64,000 bases of DNA from Strigamia acuminata (taxonomy: Eukaryota > Arthropoda > Chilopoda > Geophilomorpha > Linotaeniidae). Of the stretch, positions 58,001 through 63,682 are shown in pieces. The stretch lies in contig OX442314.1 in assembly GCA_949358305.1 (NCBI GenBank), forward strand, positions 8,549,060-8,613,059, in the 5' to 3' direction. The notes under the pieces are model-generated. The model ran no database searches. It was not told the origin of the DNA and saw nothing but the letters and a program-made list of their open reading frames with translations. A program made the translations under genes and the position numbers. Numbering within the stretch: position 1 is the stretch's first letter; each line of letters begins with the position of its first letter.

Positions 58001-61000
58001 GATTTGTCGCTTAGGGCGCGTATACGGCGGGATTTGGTCTCTCCTGCACCCCTTATCGATCTGGAATTGTCTGAGCACTCCTCTGACGCAAGCTTCCACT
58101 CATCTTCGGCTGAACATCCGACAATTGAGATCCTCCTGATTTAGAAAACCATTAAAGAAGCCCAAGTGGCCGTTGAATGGTCAAAAGGACTTATTCTATA
58201 TCTCAATTCAAAGTATCTTCCGCCGGATGAGGGGAAGCTGGAAGAACTAAAAAACAAGTAGTGGACATGGCATTGCACCATGGTCTTCTGCTATGTAAAT
58301 TTCCACCAACTAAAATTGGTTAGCGAGCTCCTACGCGTCGAATCTATCTCCCGCAGTCGCTTCGTTTCAAGTATTTCCACTGTCTACGTTTCCCGTCAAC
58401 CTCTGGCCATCTCGGCATTGAAAAAACATTAATGCGTTTGAAAACATGCGAGTTTTGGTCGGAGATGAAGAGAGATGTGGCAGAATGGATTAAAGTTTGC
58501 GAACCTTGTCAAGGGACGAGGGTGGGAAGAAGGTTGCCCTATGGCGGGGTGGAGACCGCAAAGCCAAGGTGGTTATCTTGGACCTTATATGTTGATTACT
58601 TCGGAAAAAGTAAGCACTGTTACGCGTCCGTAATGGTTGATACAGAAAGCCGCTGGGTGGATGTACGGCTTACCGAAAAGGTGGATGTTTCCACCACTGA
58701 CAACTGACTTAAGAAGTTTACCAATAGATGGGCTTATCCAAAACTATCGTTAGCAATAATGCCCCTATCTTTTTGGCAACCAATTCTGTTTTGCAGACCT
58801 CTTTTGAATTTTCAAGAATCAGGTGCTGTCTTTGACACACAAACAGCAAGGTGCCAGTTTTCAACATTGAACGGAAGGCGTGTGTCGCATCCATCGTCTG
58901 CTGGGCTCGAATGCCCTACTTTTAAAGGGCGGGGACGGAAACATCTCGCTGCCTTTCCATGTCGTGGACGTGCGACACTTCTGTGACGCGTCAAAGAAGC
59001 CAGAAGACATCTTAGTTGATGCGCCAAATCTTCCAGATGTGGATGTCTCGAGTGGTGTTTCCAGTACCTCGAGTGCGCCGAGTGATGATGAAGATCGACG
59101 GGACGCCGGAAGTGGACCTCATGTTGAGAATGGACCTTGACAACACATCTTCGCACCAGATTCCGGATCAAGGACCGAAAGCGTTATAAAACGCATGAAG
59201 ACCCCAAGAAGGACTCATCGTGATTGGGACCGGAAGTGCTAAATGACTTATGTATTTACTGAACGTGACTTTTTGCGCTTTCGTCCAGTTTTGTAAGAAC
59301 TCGAATTGGATGCGTGGTTAGTTTATCTTTTGTGTGTTTGTGCTTCGAGTATGCAGTGCTACGCATTATTTTATCGATCTGTGATATTATTTGTTTTGTT
59401 TTCTTTTTCAGAGTTTTGTAAGTTTTGGTGAGTGTTTCTTAGTCTAGTTTTAAATCCGCTAATGTTGCGAAGGCCATTGTTTAACGTTAACGATTCATTT
59501 TGTTTAGTTCTTTAAGTTTTGCTCAAGTGTTAGCATTGATTTATCTTTTTTGTTGTATCGTTTCATTCCTCTTTGCTTTTGTTAGACAGAGTAATAAAAC
59601 TCTGGCTCTGGAGGCGTGTCACGGTCCAGGTTTTCACGCGTTAAATAATACGCGCTTTTCCCTGTTTGTAGAATTCTAATTGTTGTATTTTGTTTGCTAA
59701 AATAACCCTAAACTTAGCCCAATTCCTAACCTTGTATTTGTTTATTTCACATCCTCATTTGTGTTTGTTTTCCTTTAGTTTCTCCTAACTTTTCCTATTC
59801 TGTCTTATTTTCACTTGCTCTTTCCTGTCTTTTCTATTTCTGTTCTTTTTCTGTCCGCTTCCTACTTTGCATATCAGCTGATTCGGTGTGTTGTCATGAG
59901 TCATGCTCATTAAGCATGCACCAAAGCACCGGATTGGTTGGTTAGCTCTTCTGTGATTGGTTTAAACTTGGCCCAGTCTATTCTGGACCAAGTTTACCTC
60001 TCACCCTTTTTTCCCACTGCCTAGGGAGTTGTGCTTTGAGCTTTGGAAGCATAAGAGCTCTTTTGAGCCGGCAACCTCAGAATGCCTGCACAACTCACTA
60101 GGGAGCTGCCACTAAGCTATCCCTTGCCCTGTTGACCTGAAACATGGTCACAGGCTTTTTCCATCATCATACGTGATTAAATTCACGGTTTTATCCATTC
60201 GAATTTCCTTTGCTTTTCCTCTTTATTTGATTTTAACACCGTGATACGCCGTTTGGGGCCAGAATGAGATTCATTTGCGCCATGAGTTTGTGTGTTTTGG
60301 TTCCTTGCGTGAGCAGCGCGGTAATTAGCCCGGTTTGGCCGCCCTGCCTTTTTGGGGCTTTAGCCTAACTTGGCATTGGTTGGATTTTAGATGTGTTTGG
60401 GCAGCCGTACGTGCCAATTAGTACGCGTTAGCGCTCATTTCTCGTCGAGATTCAACAGCGAGGCGGACGCTGACGCATCGGGATAATACGCGAGTTCTCT
60501 TTGTTATTCATTCCGGCAATTGTTAAGCACTGCTTGGCATTATCGACTCGTCGGGATTCTACGCGTTCCCTTTGAGTTTCGTGTTGTTTCCGAGTTGGAA
60601 CGAAGCGTGTTACCGTTTAACTTCGTGTTTGCACGATATGTTGCGGGTTGCTCTCGTTTAACTTCGTGTTTGCACGATATGTTGCGGGTTGCTCTCGTTT
60701 AACTTCGTGTTTGCACGATATGTTGCGGGTTGCTCTCGTTTAACTTCGTGTTTATACGATATGTTGCGAGATACGCGTGGATTTCTGATTCCAGTGACCA
60801 CTAAGCACTTCTGTCACTCTTTTTACAGCTCGAAAGTACCCGGCAAAATAAATATTTGTGTAATGTCAGGATCTGGAGTGTGTTGCTACCTATATCCAGG
60901 CGCACATTCACGGCCGGGCAGGTTCTGAGGACCAGGCTCCCAGAGATCACTGTATCGCGGCGTCTTTCAAACGCGTCCATTAAATACCTTGGAAACGCGA

Positions 61001-61523
61001 TTCATCACAATTCCTCTTCTAATTTCACCTATTTGGTCGCTCGCTTTCGTTAACGATAACTTCAAAAACTAAAACAAATTTTAAAATAAATCAAAAAATT
61101 AATAAAATAAATTTAAATAAAATAAAAAATCCACTCAAAATACCTTTTTTGACTTCCAAACGAAAAGGATTTTTCTTTTTTCGACCATAATCCCTGAAAT
61201 TTCAATAAATTTCAATAAATTTCAAAAAAATTTCGAAAAATTTAGTAAAAAAATATATTTTTACTGATATTGATGCTGTAAATCATCTGCCATTTTCTCT
61301 ATGTCTACCATTTCGTTTCCTTCTGTCTGTAAATACTAAAAAAAATAAAATAAAAACAGACGTTATAACGAAGCCTTACAGGAACACAATTTGATGTCGA
61401 TAAGAACAAACTTACTTCCCGAACACGATGCAACAGATTCCTGTCTCTAATAAAATTACTGTTCTGTTTTCTGACTGGATTCTGGGGTGATTTTCGGCTG
61501 CTTGTCGAAGGAATAGAGTCCAT
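29196..61523 (-). CDS. NVL: NVL, nuclear VCP-like AAA+ ATPase; split by an LTR element
   Basis: Nineteen exons spell a protein of about 741 residues, a little shorter than vertebrate NVL. NVL is a nucleolar hexameric ATPase that remodels pre-60S ribosomal particles. Order of domains: N-terminal winged-helix-like region (exons 1-4), basic linker KKRKRRK (exon 5), AAA domain D1 (exons 6-9), AAA domain D2 (exons 12-18), short tail. Exons (high to low): 61416-61523, 61265-61326, 61144-61193, 61029-61068, 51721-51950, 51575-51639, 51104-~51235, 50820-51039, 50520-50744 plus 30979-31036, 30866-30921, 30735-30799, 30528-30650, 30355-30459, 30129-30191, 29938-30060, 29675-29881, 29544-29614, 29315-29483, 29196-29249. 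Intron phases match at every join checked except the 5' edge of exon 7. Exon 9 is interrupted by element B, and intron 4 carries element D. As assembled the allele cannot make full-length protein unless the insertion is removed from RNA or is heterozygous. Confidence 0.9.
31041..31977 (+). repeat. 5' LTR of element B
   Basis: 937 bp. Begins with a perfect hairpin GGTGATTC/C/GAATCACC, has a TATATAAG box near 31203 and AATAAAG near 31912. The 101-codon ORF within is repeated in the 3' LTR and is not called. Confidence 0.95.
32051..35119 (+). CDS. Gag-like protein of element B (1022 aa)
   Basis: Intact ORF (in-frame methionines at 32051 and 32081; the second follows a long A-run). The N-terminal half is charged, with a long E/R/K/A-rich coiled coil (about 200-330, [19 protein letters not shown] type). 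A retrotransposon capsid domain follows at ~690-860 ([39 protein letters not shown]). One zinc knuckle near 959 ([14 protein letters not shown]) binds nucleic acid in such proteins. No protease or polymerase follows; the ORF is 290 bp from the 3' LTR. It resembles the Gag of element C in layout, suggesting the two may share a replication machinery. Confidence 0.9.
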   Translation: MSQIEPKKKKMSKSDSNNYAATASDRETRYKQRQERERQDGTVYDPLWTPEARIHENKVETNSTEIPTEETNPIAKKLQFSGREFEGPGTSHGENIFTKSFENPPIHSDHDPTNELDKDEILIEENGQDSPIHSFDDPNDPNNSGLNDENDRQNKLKRLTLHRSLTPSISLPNSPRSIPKRDQMTLFNSTTTTQTAILRERARANQARQEKAADRRATFEREIAREITEKRAEMEREIADQARIDALEERKAELMEDLAREHREKLAAMEQSLAQERQAKQMAAARESQEKQMAMERELARELLAKQRIIEREMARDHEIQPLSNGLGQRSETNSLQNSPERSPSAKELVAKAIEVTRVACAHGIEIDQDKDPYKELSRVIDLVNERTEKRTAEDSTNQEEKRCRVNSTQPPVKKNDEQTSDSESIDSLTSHLSIRVTGLDSIVNESDEVKKELYEAFIQDRRNNQSAKSWAMKNSFAMKTGQTSNTNPSDPNAELIRCINQKNQIRNEAGRNKLAMPTLEEINAVKNHLEKKHAAEAYAGRDSYVFIKKVDGALTGTRLDDMIPPGTKLSRTSAPEKSNPDNSTVAQDLTNNPNTAGLSGQTSFQPNQFGLARNGTHFPSLPSDNPRSSPLPSETDSLGDKLRAIKDELLQAMDQKLQQSRSQEIEEDDRSEGLLKRYSADRWLYSRKDNNIKWTTLRLIKFDGSWNAGNLFLDEVALTINRLGAEPDEMVSRGIPEMLINRARNWYADVQPRNWEDFVIKFHNQYGETSQEIQKRVSSMKQAPGETLREYVQRADSLFREMDKPFDQHAQKALFEQGLNETATKVLREMNAPKGDNFKAILAFVEKKHTEVNARYNENLTKEERALGVARQQRIQERSIDSTKLLQSRNYLNGNIEPLLSKRNNSGSNPIPPPGNAYQTKTSSAEDRSEDHLDLISSSCYREYTKGPVNREGGKSGPCNFCREDGHWRQDCPERAKQKVNKKVAEREELLKMLGKEQERIMKEFTAKFDNMAKNWRSQAE
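35120..35412 (+). other. 3' untranslated region and purine tract of element B
   Basis: 293 bp with no pol remnant; ends TTCTTGGGGAGGGACG directly before the LTR. Confidence 0.7.
35413..35702 (+). repeat. 3' LTR of element B, left part
   Basis: First 290 bp of the LTR, cut by element C; continues at 49871. Left plus right parts total 939 bp against 937 in the intact LTR, so the nested insertion duplicated 2 bp (AA). Confidence 0.95.
35703..37475 (+). repeat. 5' LTR of element C
   Basis: 1773 bp. Contains a TATATAAACC box near 36171 and AATAAAC near 37367. Small ORFs inside recur in the 3' LTR and are not genes. Confidence 0.95.
37476..38463 (+). other. leader of element C
   Basis: About 1 kb from primer site to gag start, AT-rich, without a long ORF. 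A leader of this length may hold packaging or splice signals; none can be named. Confidence 0.7.
38464..40800 (+). CDS. Gag of element C (778 aa)
   Basis: Start ATGGATCCAAACAATC. The N-terminal region is charged and disordered-like, with a coiled-coil stretch ~235-340 ([19 protein letters not shown]). Then the capsid domain ~445-620 ([47 protein letters not shown]) and one zinc knuckle near 673 ([14 protein letters not shown]), followed by an Asn-rich tail. The stop TAG directly follows a slippery AAAAAAC, so a share of ribosomes would pass into Pol. Forms the particle shell that packages the element RNA. Confidence 0.93.
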   Translation: MDPNNLPNEEKVAEEKAVEEIVSLDSSYVKLCDQTEMIPDELTQFCTHYELDRTQFKTIIEASEFVTKRALRNIRINPTPEKRAELSKESSAHHNFGKDPTPSPKDLPEENRSRPKTPQRKLGDQARIKTPSVRNQDIRELFRTSSKESLDQSSLGNRTPHSSNASCHNTPNISEVGGSNFSTFQPENAKKQPNPHIYTENGTRHFAKQTPRGQGNKSAIRRKLSPLPSPVLPQTRQEQLRLDEVEKERIRLEAINQKQINDEKIRQDKLEGEVVNQNEVRKSIDKNDKILIDQLRAQWRQEHDEKFQKQQDQYNKKWAEVNRIEDNQRKREKTLQESIRLNLAASTRASHGSEPRDQTNPSRASTDDIPSSHFSAESSTETRLPSDGTNISFDYILKMQQNMAAQFQKQLDSRIDTFVQTQQTTGPQRSNNPGPSKVFFKGQDLPVFDGKQEDIDKFLSVAKTVAISKGLTLDEMVNQGIPTYLSGLAQQWYDENKTKFTNWETFVELFREEFDMIPTTRLRNLRKVIQGDDEPLYEFLVRFTKAQGSYSERGNVATLFDNLNWTSYNRLIDRNLYRSESVDKIFQFVRTNRALFEPQRIRTENSKEIDKVVSNNQKYSKDTKNMRPSARSTQMMEIEPEEEIMEVNELTENNVSMDNLLCAMSENQTGKCFHCKQPGHFKRECPLLPKRKFSNNFPGNNNSNNNSANQQPNEFKRPRQNWVTAEAIDQKMEELKTDMNNSMQTTISKTVSDLFSKFLDPKNATTAPITETPPVPKN
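40791..40822 (+). promoter_or_regulatory. -1 ribosomal frameshift site, gag to pol
   Basis: In the gag frame the sequence is A AAA AAC TAG: a canonical X XXY YYZ heptamer with the stop as next codon. Seven bases later GGGGG (40805-40809) can pair with CCCCC (40818-40822) over an 8-base loop. The pol frame is open from 40776, so a -1 slip leads straight into Pol. Heptamer, spacing and stem are all as known for retroviral and retrotransposon frameshifting. Confidence 0.85.
40800..45092 (+). CDS. Pol of element C: protease, RT, RNase H, integrase
   Basis: Open for 1430 codons. It has no own ATG at the left end and is best read as a -1 frameshift product of Gag. Aspartic protease near 176 ([12 protein letters not shown]); reverse transcriptase ~370-620 with [11 protein letters not shown] and the YLDDVIIF catalytic box near 515; RNase H from ~660 ([19 protein letters not shown] end); integrase from ~965 with the HHCC finger ([19 protein letters not shown]), catalytic D (CIDLMGP), D (VSDNGSQF) and E ([10 protein letters not shown]); a [16 protein letters not shown]-type C-terminal module near 1278. 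All catalytic residues appear intact. The RT/IN order places it in Ty3/gypsy. Confidence 0.95.
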   Translation: MAGVLEPPINNSEGILPPDLEQALSETLDNLTIQDKEIKRARPNRKTRKRNWNYKFKIASNTPFSAEETANPFLNFHDDLFSLDKGDESLARLIQDTSNLNIRDESTSSSGGVFENLQSMIDNLNPDSKSSRFARLKSYINESQLKRKDGIERINKLGNHIDDPRMKITIGGLTYNALMDSGATQCFIGLQLLSKTCASPDFIQDCPKHMRVCAVGVTHIPLGQITLCVQWADGAEFTPINFIILDNNVCGLIIGHNFMRRTKINLNPARAVFTCDSKSDWTAPYETDELNCNLARVQVLTDNTTATHTPDNWEELLVKDCDCSDEEKSKLREVIASVKNVFRDKVGCTNIIKHKITFKKDVTWKKQPFRMYNPAKIAIMTKLVEELEADNLIERATGPYISHPVIVAKPNGTYRLCIDYRWLNAITEINAIQMPSIDLLLHNTNQAKYFTSLDLTKGYYQVEMDEEDRQKTAFYTPKGNYQFVRMPFGLCNAPCTFQFLMERVMGEALYKHALVYLDDVIIFSTTWEKHLEHIKDVLERLDKANLSVNKEKSKFGKTTLKFLGHLITPTGLAPDPDKIVSVRKYPTPKNSKDIQRFHGLSNFFWKFIPEHAKIARPLTSMMHDKAVFEWGDEQEKAFETIKNILCDETQVLLMPDMMKPFVILTDASHDGLGSVLCQDVEFFDEGKREMIMTPRPVAYASRVLRGAEVRYSTPELECLAVVWAVDKFRPYIEYTTFTLESDAEALKWLMGTPEPSGRFGRWAIKLQCGAFKIKYRRGTQNQVADAFSRAPLEIEDIPENDYCEPIEITQFWPEWDGNREIIRRNNREDCQFLTNVQLHFDYSKLLYNTLEKGEKMDEATEETLFSALTEVLKEVPPTREEIIKAQLADKECRIIIDHLKRDEIEQRKFKKTKEWMKAVQGYQLDFQEENGNEMLIYFKPTFEEELNDSGNGFKAVIPPSLVRRVLFACHGHPLSGHAGMSKTLERAKLIYYWPKMNKDTRNYVRSCIHCQQYKPCQHKKHRASYTPHNMSYPWEVICIDLMGPKPTGRSQYRFVLVIIDQCTKWVELFPLSKASSESIVNRLGEVIHRWGYPKKIVSDNGSQFISTIYEEFCKKHNIRMAHVSPYHAQANPTERANRDIKIMLALYSDIHSHWPRFLNEFAFASRTAKSEATGATPFLLNTGRNVPLPFDPRIIQHANAFDKNNPEEYVYNLLGILRRAHQEMHLRIQANYERHDKIHRNKFHICEYTVGDLVWKATHILSNKEKGITKGFAEKRDGPWEITEVLPGGAYKLRKLVDGSIEPSINTDDLSPYIPSYPIETWTLDQKSGRVENHPNPDWMNESSTVNNSSELNNQELGNNSANMELDPEEVTTPASKESDIVVNNPKHDYNLRKRKRSCELSQLQPRTKRISTTDQECTTDFIHLIQDRR
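45093..45881 (+). other. spacer between pol and ORF3 of element C
   Basis: About 790 bp without a long ORF. Starts with an A-run (45109-45150). Contains donor-like GTAAGTAAT (~45560) and GTAAGTATT (~45733). ORF3 is probably expressed from a spliced or internally started RNA; which one cannot be seen. Confidence 0.55.
45882..47594 (+). CDS. ORF3 of element C, unrecognised zinc-cluster protein (~570 aa)
   Basis: Intact ORF; a second in-frame ATG ([14 protein letters not shown], 45918) in AAAAAATGG context may be the true start. It opens with a basic stretch (KKIEKKRKY), then an S/E patch (ESSSSDEE) and a proline-rich part. A cysteine-rich region follows at ~249-315: CPFC, later CSNC about 22 residues on, then CPEC near 309, a likely zinc-binding cluster. 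The C-terminal third has helical segments ([17 protein letters not shown]) and a [14 protein letters not shown] repeat, ending acidic. There is no signal peptide or membrane helix, so it is not an envelope gene. Basic, acidic and zinc features suggest a nuclear nucleic-acid- or chromatin-binding factor, but that is inference. Confidence 0.85.
   Translation: MIRFSILFSLEKMGKKIEKKRKYVLVESSSSDEEVTAPPSAAAVFVEGCPKTPVIINARGWDILSWARQHPELLPAELGPPGTPTLQEEPAKKESTAKPFVIPKIKADDFARNNPPIAKNQPSTSKPRKVEIVYNRVKSPERRRKSPPMEAKRRRNSEDATPSSCTGQERPKREYVRFNDSPDRDREKRSYSSYRRSDQPRNRPNTSAWSDRQKLANKVRQIQKRRDQCKQDSENGKPHDNMVLSKDEVPCPFCSAVGWVSGSGTGGHLAQCSNCEGTKKRPKGQPWRPSFLPFVVMGIHPPPARLWATCPECKIVLSSDGRSPYISPEFLNAITTPLGREMQDLRIPPEALESSRKPQSTTVIDKGCQTVSKENEKEAENELLVEPFFPPPGAKIAHLFEYEVSYYFPTLFRIAEKITEQMRSDSTDPSNINYAVHVMKLIFNANRGESFAVLEHIWTLLIDRVNTDGKGLINPSWFYGLPCIAEIYDASKKAIEESYELVEKTPEYEPRSPEYAPKSPPAEDIGEEPNFVIDRRPAEFLPLEKSEVGESSETLKKESEGSESDEEEVK
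47595..48097 (+). other. 3' untranslated region and purine tract of element C
   Basis: AT-rich; ends AATTAAGGGGGATG, with TG between the purine tract and the LTR start as in Ty3-type elements whose integrase trims 2 nt. Confidence 0.7.
48098..49870 (+). repeat. 3' LTR of element C
   Basis: 1773-bp direct copy of 35703-37475 with no difference noticed. Confidence 0.95.
49871..50519 (+). repeat. 3' LTR of element B, right part
   Basis: Continues the LTR broken at 35702 (starts AACTGTAAGC) and ends AATCACGACA, followed by AACC and NVL exon 9. Confidence 0.95.
50520..51950 (-). CDS. NVL: NVL middle exons: linker and AAA domain D1
   Basis: Exon 5 (51721-51950) carries an acidic patch [11 protein letters not shown] and the basic KKRKRRK, a likely nuclear signal. 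Exon 6 (51575-51639) starts D1 ([16 protein letters not shown]). Exon 7 (51104-~51235) reads [13 protein letters not shown]...RPRGILLY then Walker A as GRPGCGKT, with R in place of the usual second P. Exon 8 (50820-51039) has Walker [18 protein letters not shown]. Exon 9 (50520-50744) has [20 protein letters not shown] (sensor 1, arginine fingers) and breaks at LAKLTPG where element B enters. The acceptor of exon 7 is not clear: the only AG nearby (GAAG at ~51232) gives the wrong phase against exon 6. Confidence 0.9.
51951..51998. other. NVL intron 4, right part, with target duplication ATTC
   Basis: ATTC at 51995-51998 is repeated at 61010-61013 across element D. Confidence 0.85.
51999..53391 (+). 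repeat. 5' LTR of element D
   Basis: 1393 bp; includes about four copies of a 41-bp repeat (GTTTAACTTCGTGTTTGCAC, 52997-53160). ORFs of 60-82 codons inside recur in the 3' LTR. Confidence 0.95.
53598..59140 (+). pseudogene. decayed gypsy gag-pol of element D
   Basis: Fragments appear in order but in changing frames. A gag-like start at 53598 ([17 protein letters not shown]); protease pieces near 55800-56010 ([10 protein letters not shown] in place of D-T/S-GA, then [13 protein letters not shown]); the end of RT near 56740-56980 ([24 protein letters not shown]); RNase H at 57200-57480; integrase finger and first D at 58370-58650 ([25 protein letters not shown]). The expected RT fingers/palm with YxDD between about 56150 and 56740 is not recognisable. 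The later integrase D and E are lost after a TGA at about 58705. It cannot encode working enzymes. Confidence 0.8.
57200..58144 (+). pseudogene. longest open piece of element D: RNase H end plus linker (314 codons)
   Basis: Starts inside RNase H ([50 protein letters not shown]) and continues into a basic linker with two [10 protein letters not shown] / KRGRPEKAP motifs like AT-hooks. The second half is S/P/E-rich before the integrase region. The AT-hook-like linker is unusual between RNase H and integrase. Confidence 0.6.
59141..59616 (+). other. 3' untranslated region of element D
   Basis: T-rich, no ORF; ends TCTGGCTCTGGAGGCG before the LTR, a poor purine tract. Confidence 0.6.
59617..61009 (+). 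repeat. 3' LTR of element D
   Basis: 1393-bp copy of 51999-53391, followed by ATTC. Confidence 0.95.
61029..61523 (-). CDS. NVL: NVL 5' exons 1-4, N-terminal domain
   Basis: Exon 1 (61416-61523) starts [16 protein letters not shown] and ends [13 protein letters not shown] at donor GTAAGT. Exon 2 (61265-61326) reads [17 protein letters not shown], exon 3 (61144-61193) [16 protein letters not shown], exon 4 (61029-61068) [12 protein letters not shown]. Together they match the NVL N-terminal winged-helix-like region that binds nucleolin/RNA in vertebrates. Lengths 108, 62, 50 and 40 give phases 0, 2, 1 and 2, which fit each other and exon 5 beyond element D. The ATG at 61523 is chosen because exon 1 is then exactly 36 codons. 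Confidence 0.88.
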
Positions 61524-61744
61524 AATTCCACAAAATGCGACAAAATACACAAGTATGATCTTGGGCTAAATAAACCACGATGGTGTCAATCTAAATTCAC
61601 ACAAGAGACTATATCCAACGTTGTTTTAGGTAGTACATACCTTGAGTTTGAACGAGTTATAACTTGTTCAATTTTGATTATATCCGCCAAACAGACTGCA
61701 CACGTGCGATACAGTTTGCGCCATCTGTTGGCGTAAAAAGCAAC

Positions 61745-61832
61745 GGACAACGGGAAAGCGTGTTCTTGATCGCCGTCACCGATCGACCAAACAACATCGA
61801 CCGGGCCGTGCTACGTCCCAACCGGCTCGGAC
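61745..61832 (+). pseudogene. NVL exon 16 fragment
   Basis: Reads GQRESVFLIAVTDRPNNIDR then [10 protein letters not shown], a diverged copy of the D2 sensor region (exon 16, 29675-29881) on the opposite strand, 0.2 kb upstream of the NVL start. Cut off on both sides. Confidence 0.85.
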
Positions 61833-61869
61833 GGTACAGATGCTTCGCTGTATCGCACTGATAGTAAAA

Positions 61870-62290
61870 TTTGGTGAGGCCTAGATCTGTCTGCCTCAAA
61901 ATTTAAGGATTTCCCAAAATTCCAGGCAAAATTCTGTAAAGATTGGGCTTGATTTTGCTACAATTTGCTAAACAGTTTGCAAGATTTTATGGATTTCCAA
62001 GATTCCTAGGATTTCGGATGATTTTGGGGATTTCAGAGATCGACACACAACTCAATTGAATAAATTCTAAGAAACAATTCGGGTGTTACAAGCTCGTTTA
62101 TTTATTCATTTATATTTTTCAACTTTGAAATTTCTGCGCTATAGAAATTACAGCGTTTCTCCCATTTTTTACAAAAGCGCTTCTGTAGTTGCAGTTTTAC
62201 TCAAATTTGCATTAAATACAACGTAGTTTTGGCTGATTAACTCAAATGTACGATAAATGTAAATTTTAAATTTTAATAATAAAAAATAAA
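61870..62290. other. no gene seen
   Basis: AT-rich with degenerate AAGATT/GGATTTC motifs near 61960-62040; no ORF of note. Confidence 0.5.
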
Positions 62291-62457
62291 AACAATAAAT
62301 AGATGTTTTCTTTTTTAATTTATTCCTGGTGGCAAATGCGTGCAGATTTAACTGCGGCGCTACAATGGCGAACAAGTGATTTTGTTGCCGAAAAATTATG
62401 AAAATAAATTTCCAGTATACATTCTGACAAAATTTTGTGAAAGTTAAAATTTTAAAA

Positions 62458-62610
62458 ATGGAGCAACGTTGGGATTTAGAGAAATATTTTCCGTCATTAG
62501 GGCAAAGCAACTTCACTGAATTAGTGGGTGGAATTGCCAGCGAATCGATCATGATGTTGATGTCAGTGTTTGTCTTCTATATTTGGGTTTCCAAATTTGG
62601 ATTAGAATAA
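62458..62610 (+). CDS. 50-residue single-pass membrane protein, copy 2
   Basis: Paralogue of 28647-28796: MEQRWDLEKYFPSL..., GGIASES, membrane helix IMMLMSVFVFYIWV. The C-terminus differs from copy 1 by a small indel (SKFGLE against SSLD). Start context AAAAATGG is good. Flanks of both copies match for about 650 bp, so it is a DNA-level duplication of the NVL 3' neighbour. Function unknown. Confidence 0.55.
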   Translation: MEQRWDLEKYFPSLGQSNFTELVGGIASESIMMLMSVFVFYIWVSKFGLE

Positions 62611-62682
62611 ATAAACGAACAAGCATAAGGTATACTGACACTCATTTTTAATCACCATAAATTATACATATATTTTTTTAAG

Positions 62683-62855
62683 GTGTGTACCAAGGAACAT
62701 CACCAGATTTCGGTTTTGGATTTTACAATTTCGAATTGAAGATGACACAAACTGACTTTGAGGATTTGAATTTAACTATTTCAAGCAATTCTAAGAATTA
62801 TAAACAGCGTATATGTGTTGACGAAATGTACAGTACAATGTCAGAAGTGGCCTAA
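62683..62855 (+). CDS. conserved 3' exon, copy 2
   Basis: Paralogue of 28886-29058 with identical length; reads VYQGTSPDFGFGFYNFELK... to ...STMSEVA-stop, then AATAAAG. An unbroken frame in both copies argues for coding. Confidence 0.5.
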
Positions 62856-62972
62856 AATAAAGAAAATATTGCAAATAACAAAATAAATAAATAATCTCAG
62901 CCAAGTAACTCTTTATTTGTTTGTTTGTAAATTTCATTTCTAAATAAATATGAAAATGACAATTTCCTCGTA

Positions 62973-63002
62973 CAATTGTTCGAAATCTCCAAAGATTTCC
63001 GA
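62973..63002 (-). pseudogene. NVL last-exon fragment
   Basis: About 30 bp match the end of NVL exon 19 (CAATTGTTCGAAATCTCC on the plus strand). Its place after the copy-2 small gene repeats the order at 28.6-29.2 kb, marking the edge of the duplicated block. Confidence 0.75.
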
Positions 63003-63120
63003 GAGGTGAAATGATTGTTTTTTCTTTTTGTACATTTATTTTGAGATTTGATTCGATTATCTATGTTTATTTTGGATTACATTCAAGTTTTTGGGGTTTT
63101 TATTTGATTTTTTTACGTTT

Positions 63121-63231
63121 ATTTGATGTTTTTAAGTGATGTTTTTACGTTTATTTGATGTTTTTAAGTGATGTTTTTACGTTTATTTGATGTTTTTAAG
63201 TGATGTTTTTACGTTTATTTGATGTTTACAT
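63121..63231. repeat. 32-bp tandem repeat
   Basis: Units start at 63121, 63153, 63185 and 63217 (ATTTGATGTTTTTAAGTGAT), the last partial. Confidence 0.88.
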
Positions 63232-63682
63232 TTTTTTTTACGTTTGTTTCATGTTTTATTCTATATTTTACATTAATTTTTCTTTTTAATCAATTTTTAT
63301 ATTTATTTTTCTTTTTAATCGGTTTTTATATTTATTTTTATTCGTGTCGATGTTGCAGATGTTGTTCAACATCAACATGGCCAAACAAAACTAGAAAGCA
63401 AAGACGTTTACAGTGGAAATCAAGAAAGTGGGCGAAATTTCATGGAAAGATTTACCAGACTGAAGTTGGCACCACATTCACATTCGTCCAAACTATAGAT
63501 CGAACAAATCCCAATTTTTTTTACCTCGGATTTCAATGGTTTTTACACAAAAAGATAGAGGATTTTCTGTTAACAAACCGTGAAAAGACAAGTCTCTACT
63601 CCTCTTAGTTTTCGAGCAGCAAGCATTTGAATATGGCACAAAAAAGACTGTGACCAGCTGCCCACGCAGGCTGTTCACTTAC
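63232..63682. other. possible exon remnant near 63357-63478
   Basis: After a GTTGCAG acceptor an open frame reads DVVQHQHGQTKLESKDV..., NFMERFTRLKLAPHSHS and stops. It is not recognised and could be chance. The rest is AT-rich. Confidence 0.25.

Larger units (their letters stand above)
51999..61009 (+). mobile_element. LTR element D, decayed core with near-identical LTRs, in NVL intron 4
   Basis: LTRs of 1393 bp (51999-53391 and 59617-61009) start TGTCACGGTCC and end TTCATCACA, with ATTC duplicated at the insertion. The primer site CG then TGGTGCCGAAACCCGGGA follows the 5' LTR. I noticed a single LTR difference (C against A in CGTGTT-C/A-CCG). Despite this youth the 6.2-kb core is full of stops and frame changes and seems to lack the RT palm. 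It was probably already defective when it last moved, so it was mobilised in trans. Confidence 0.93.
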
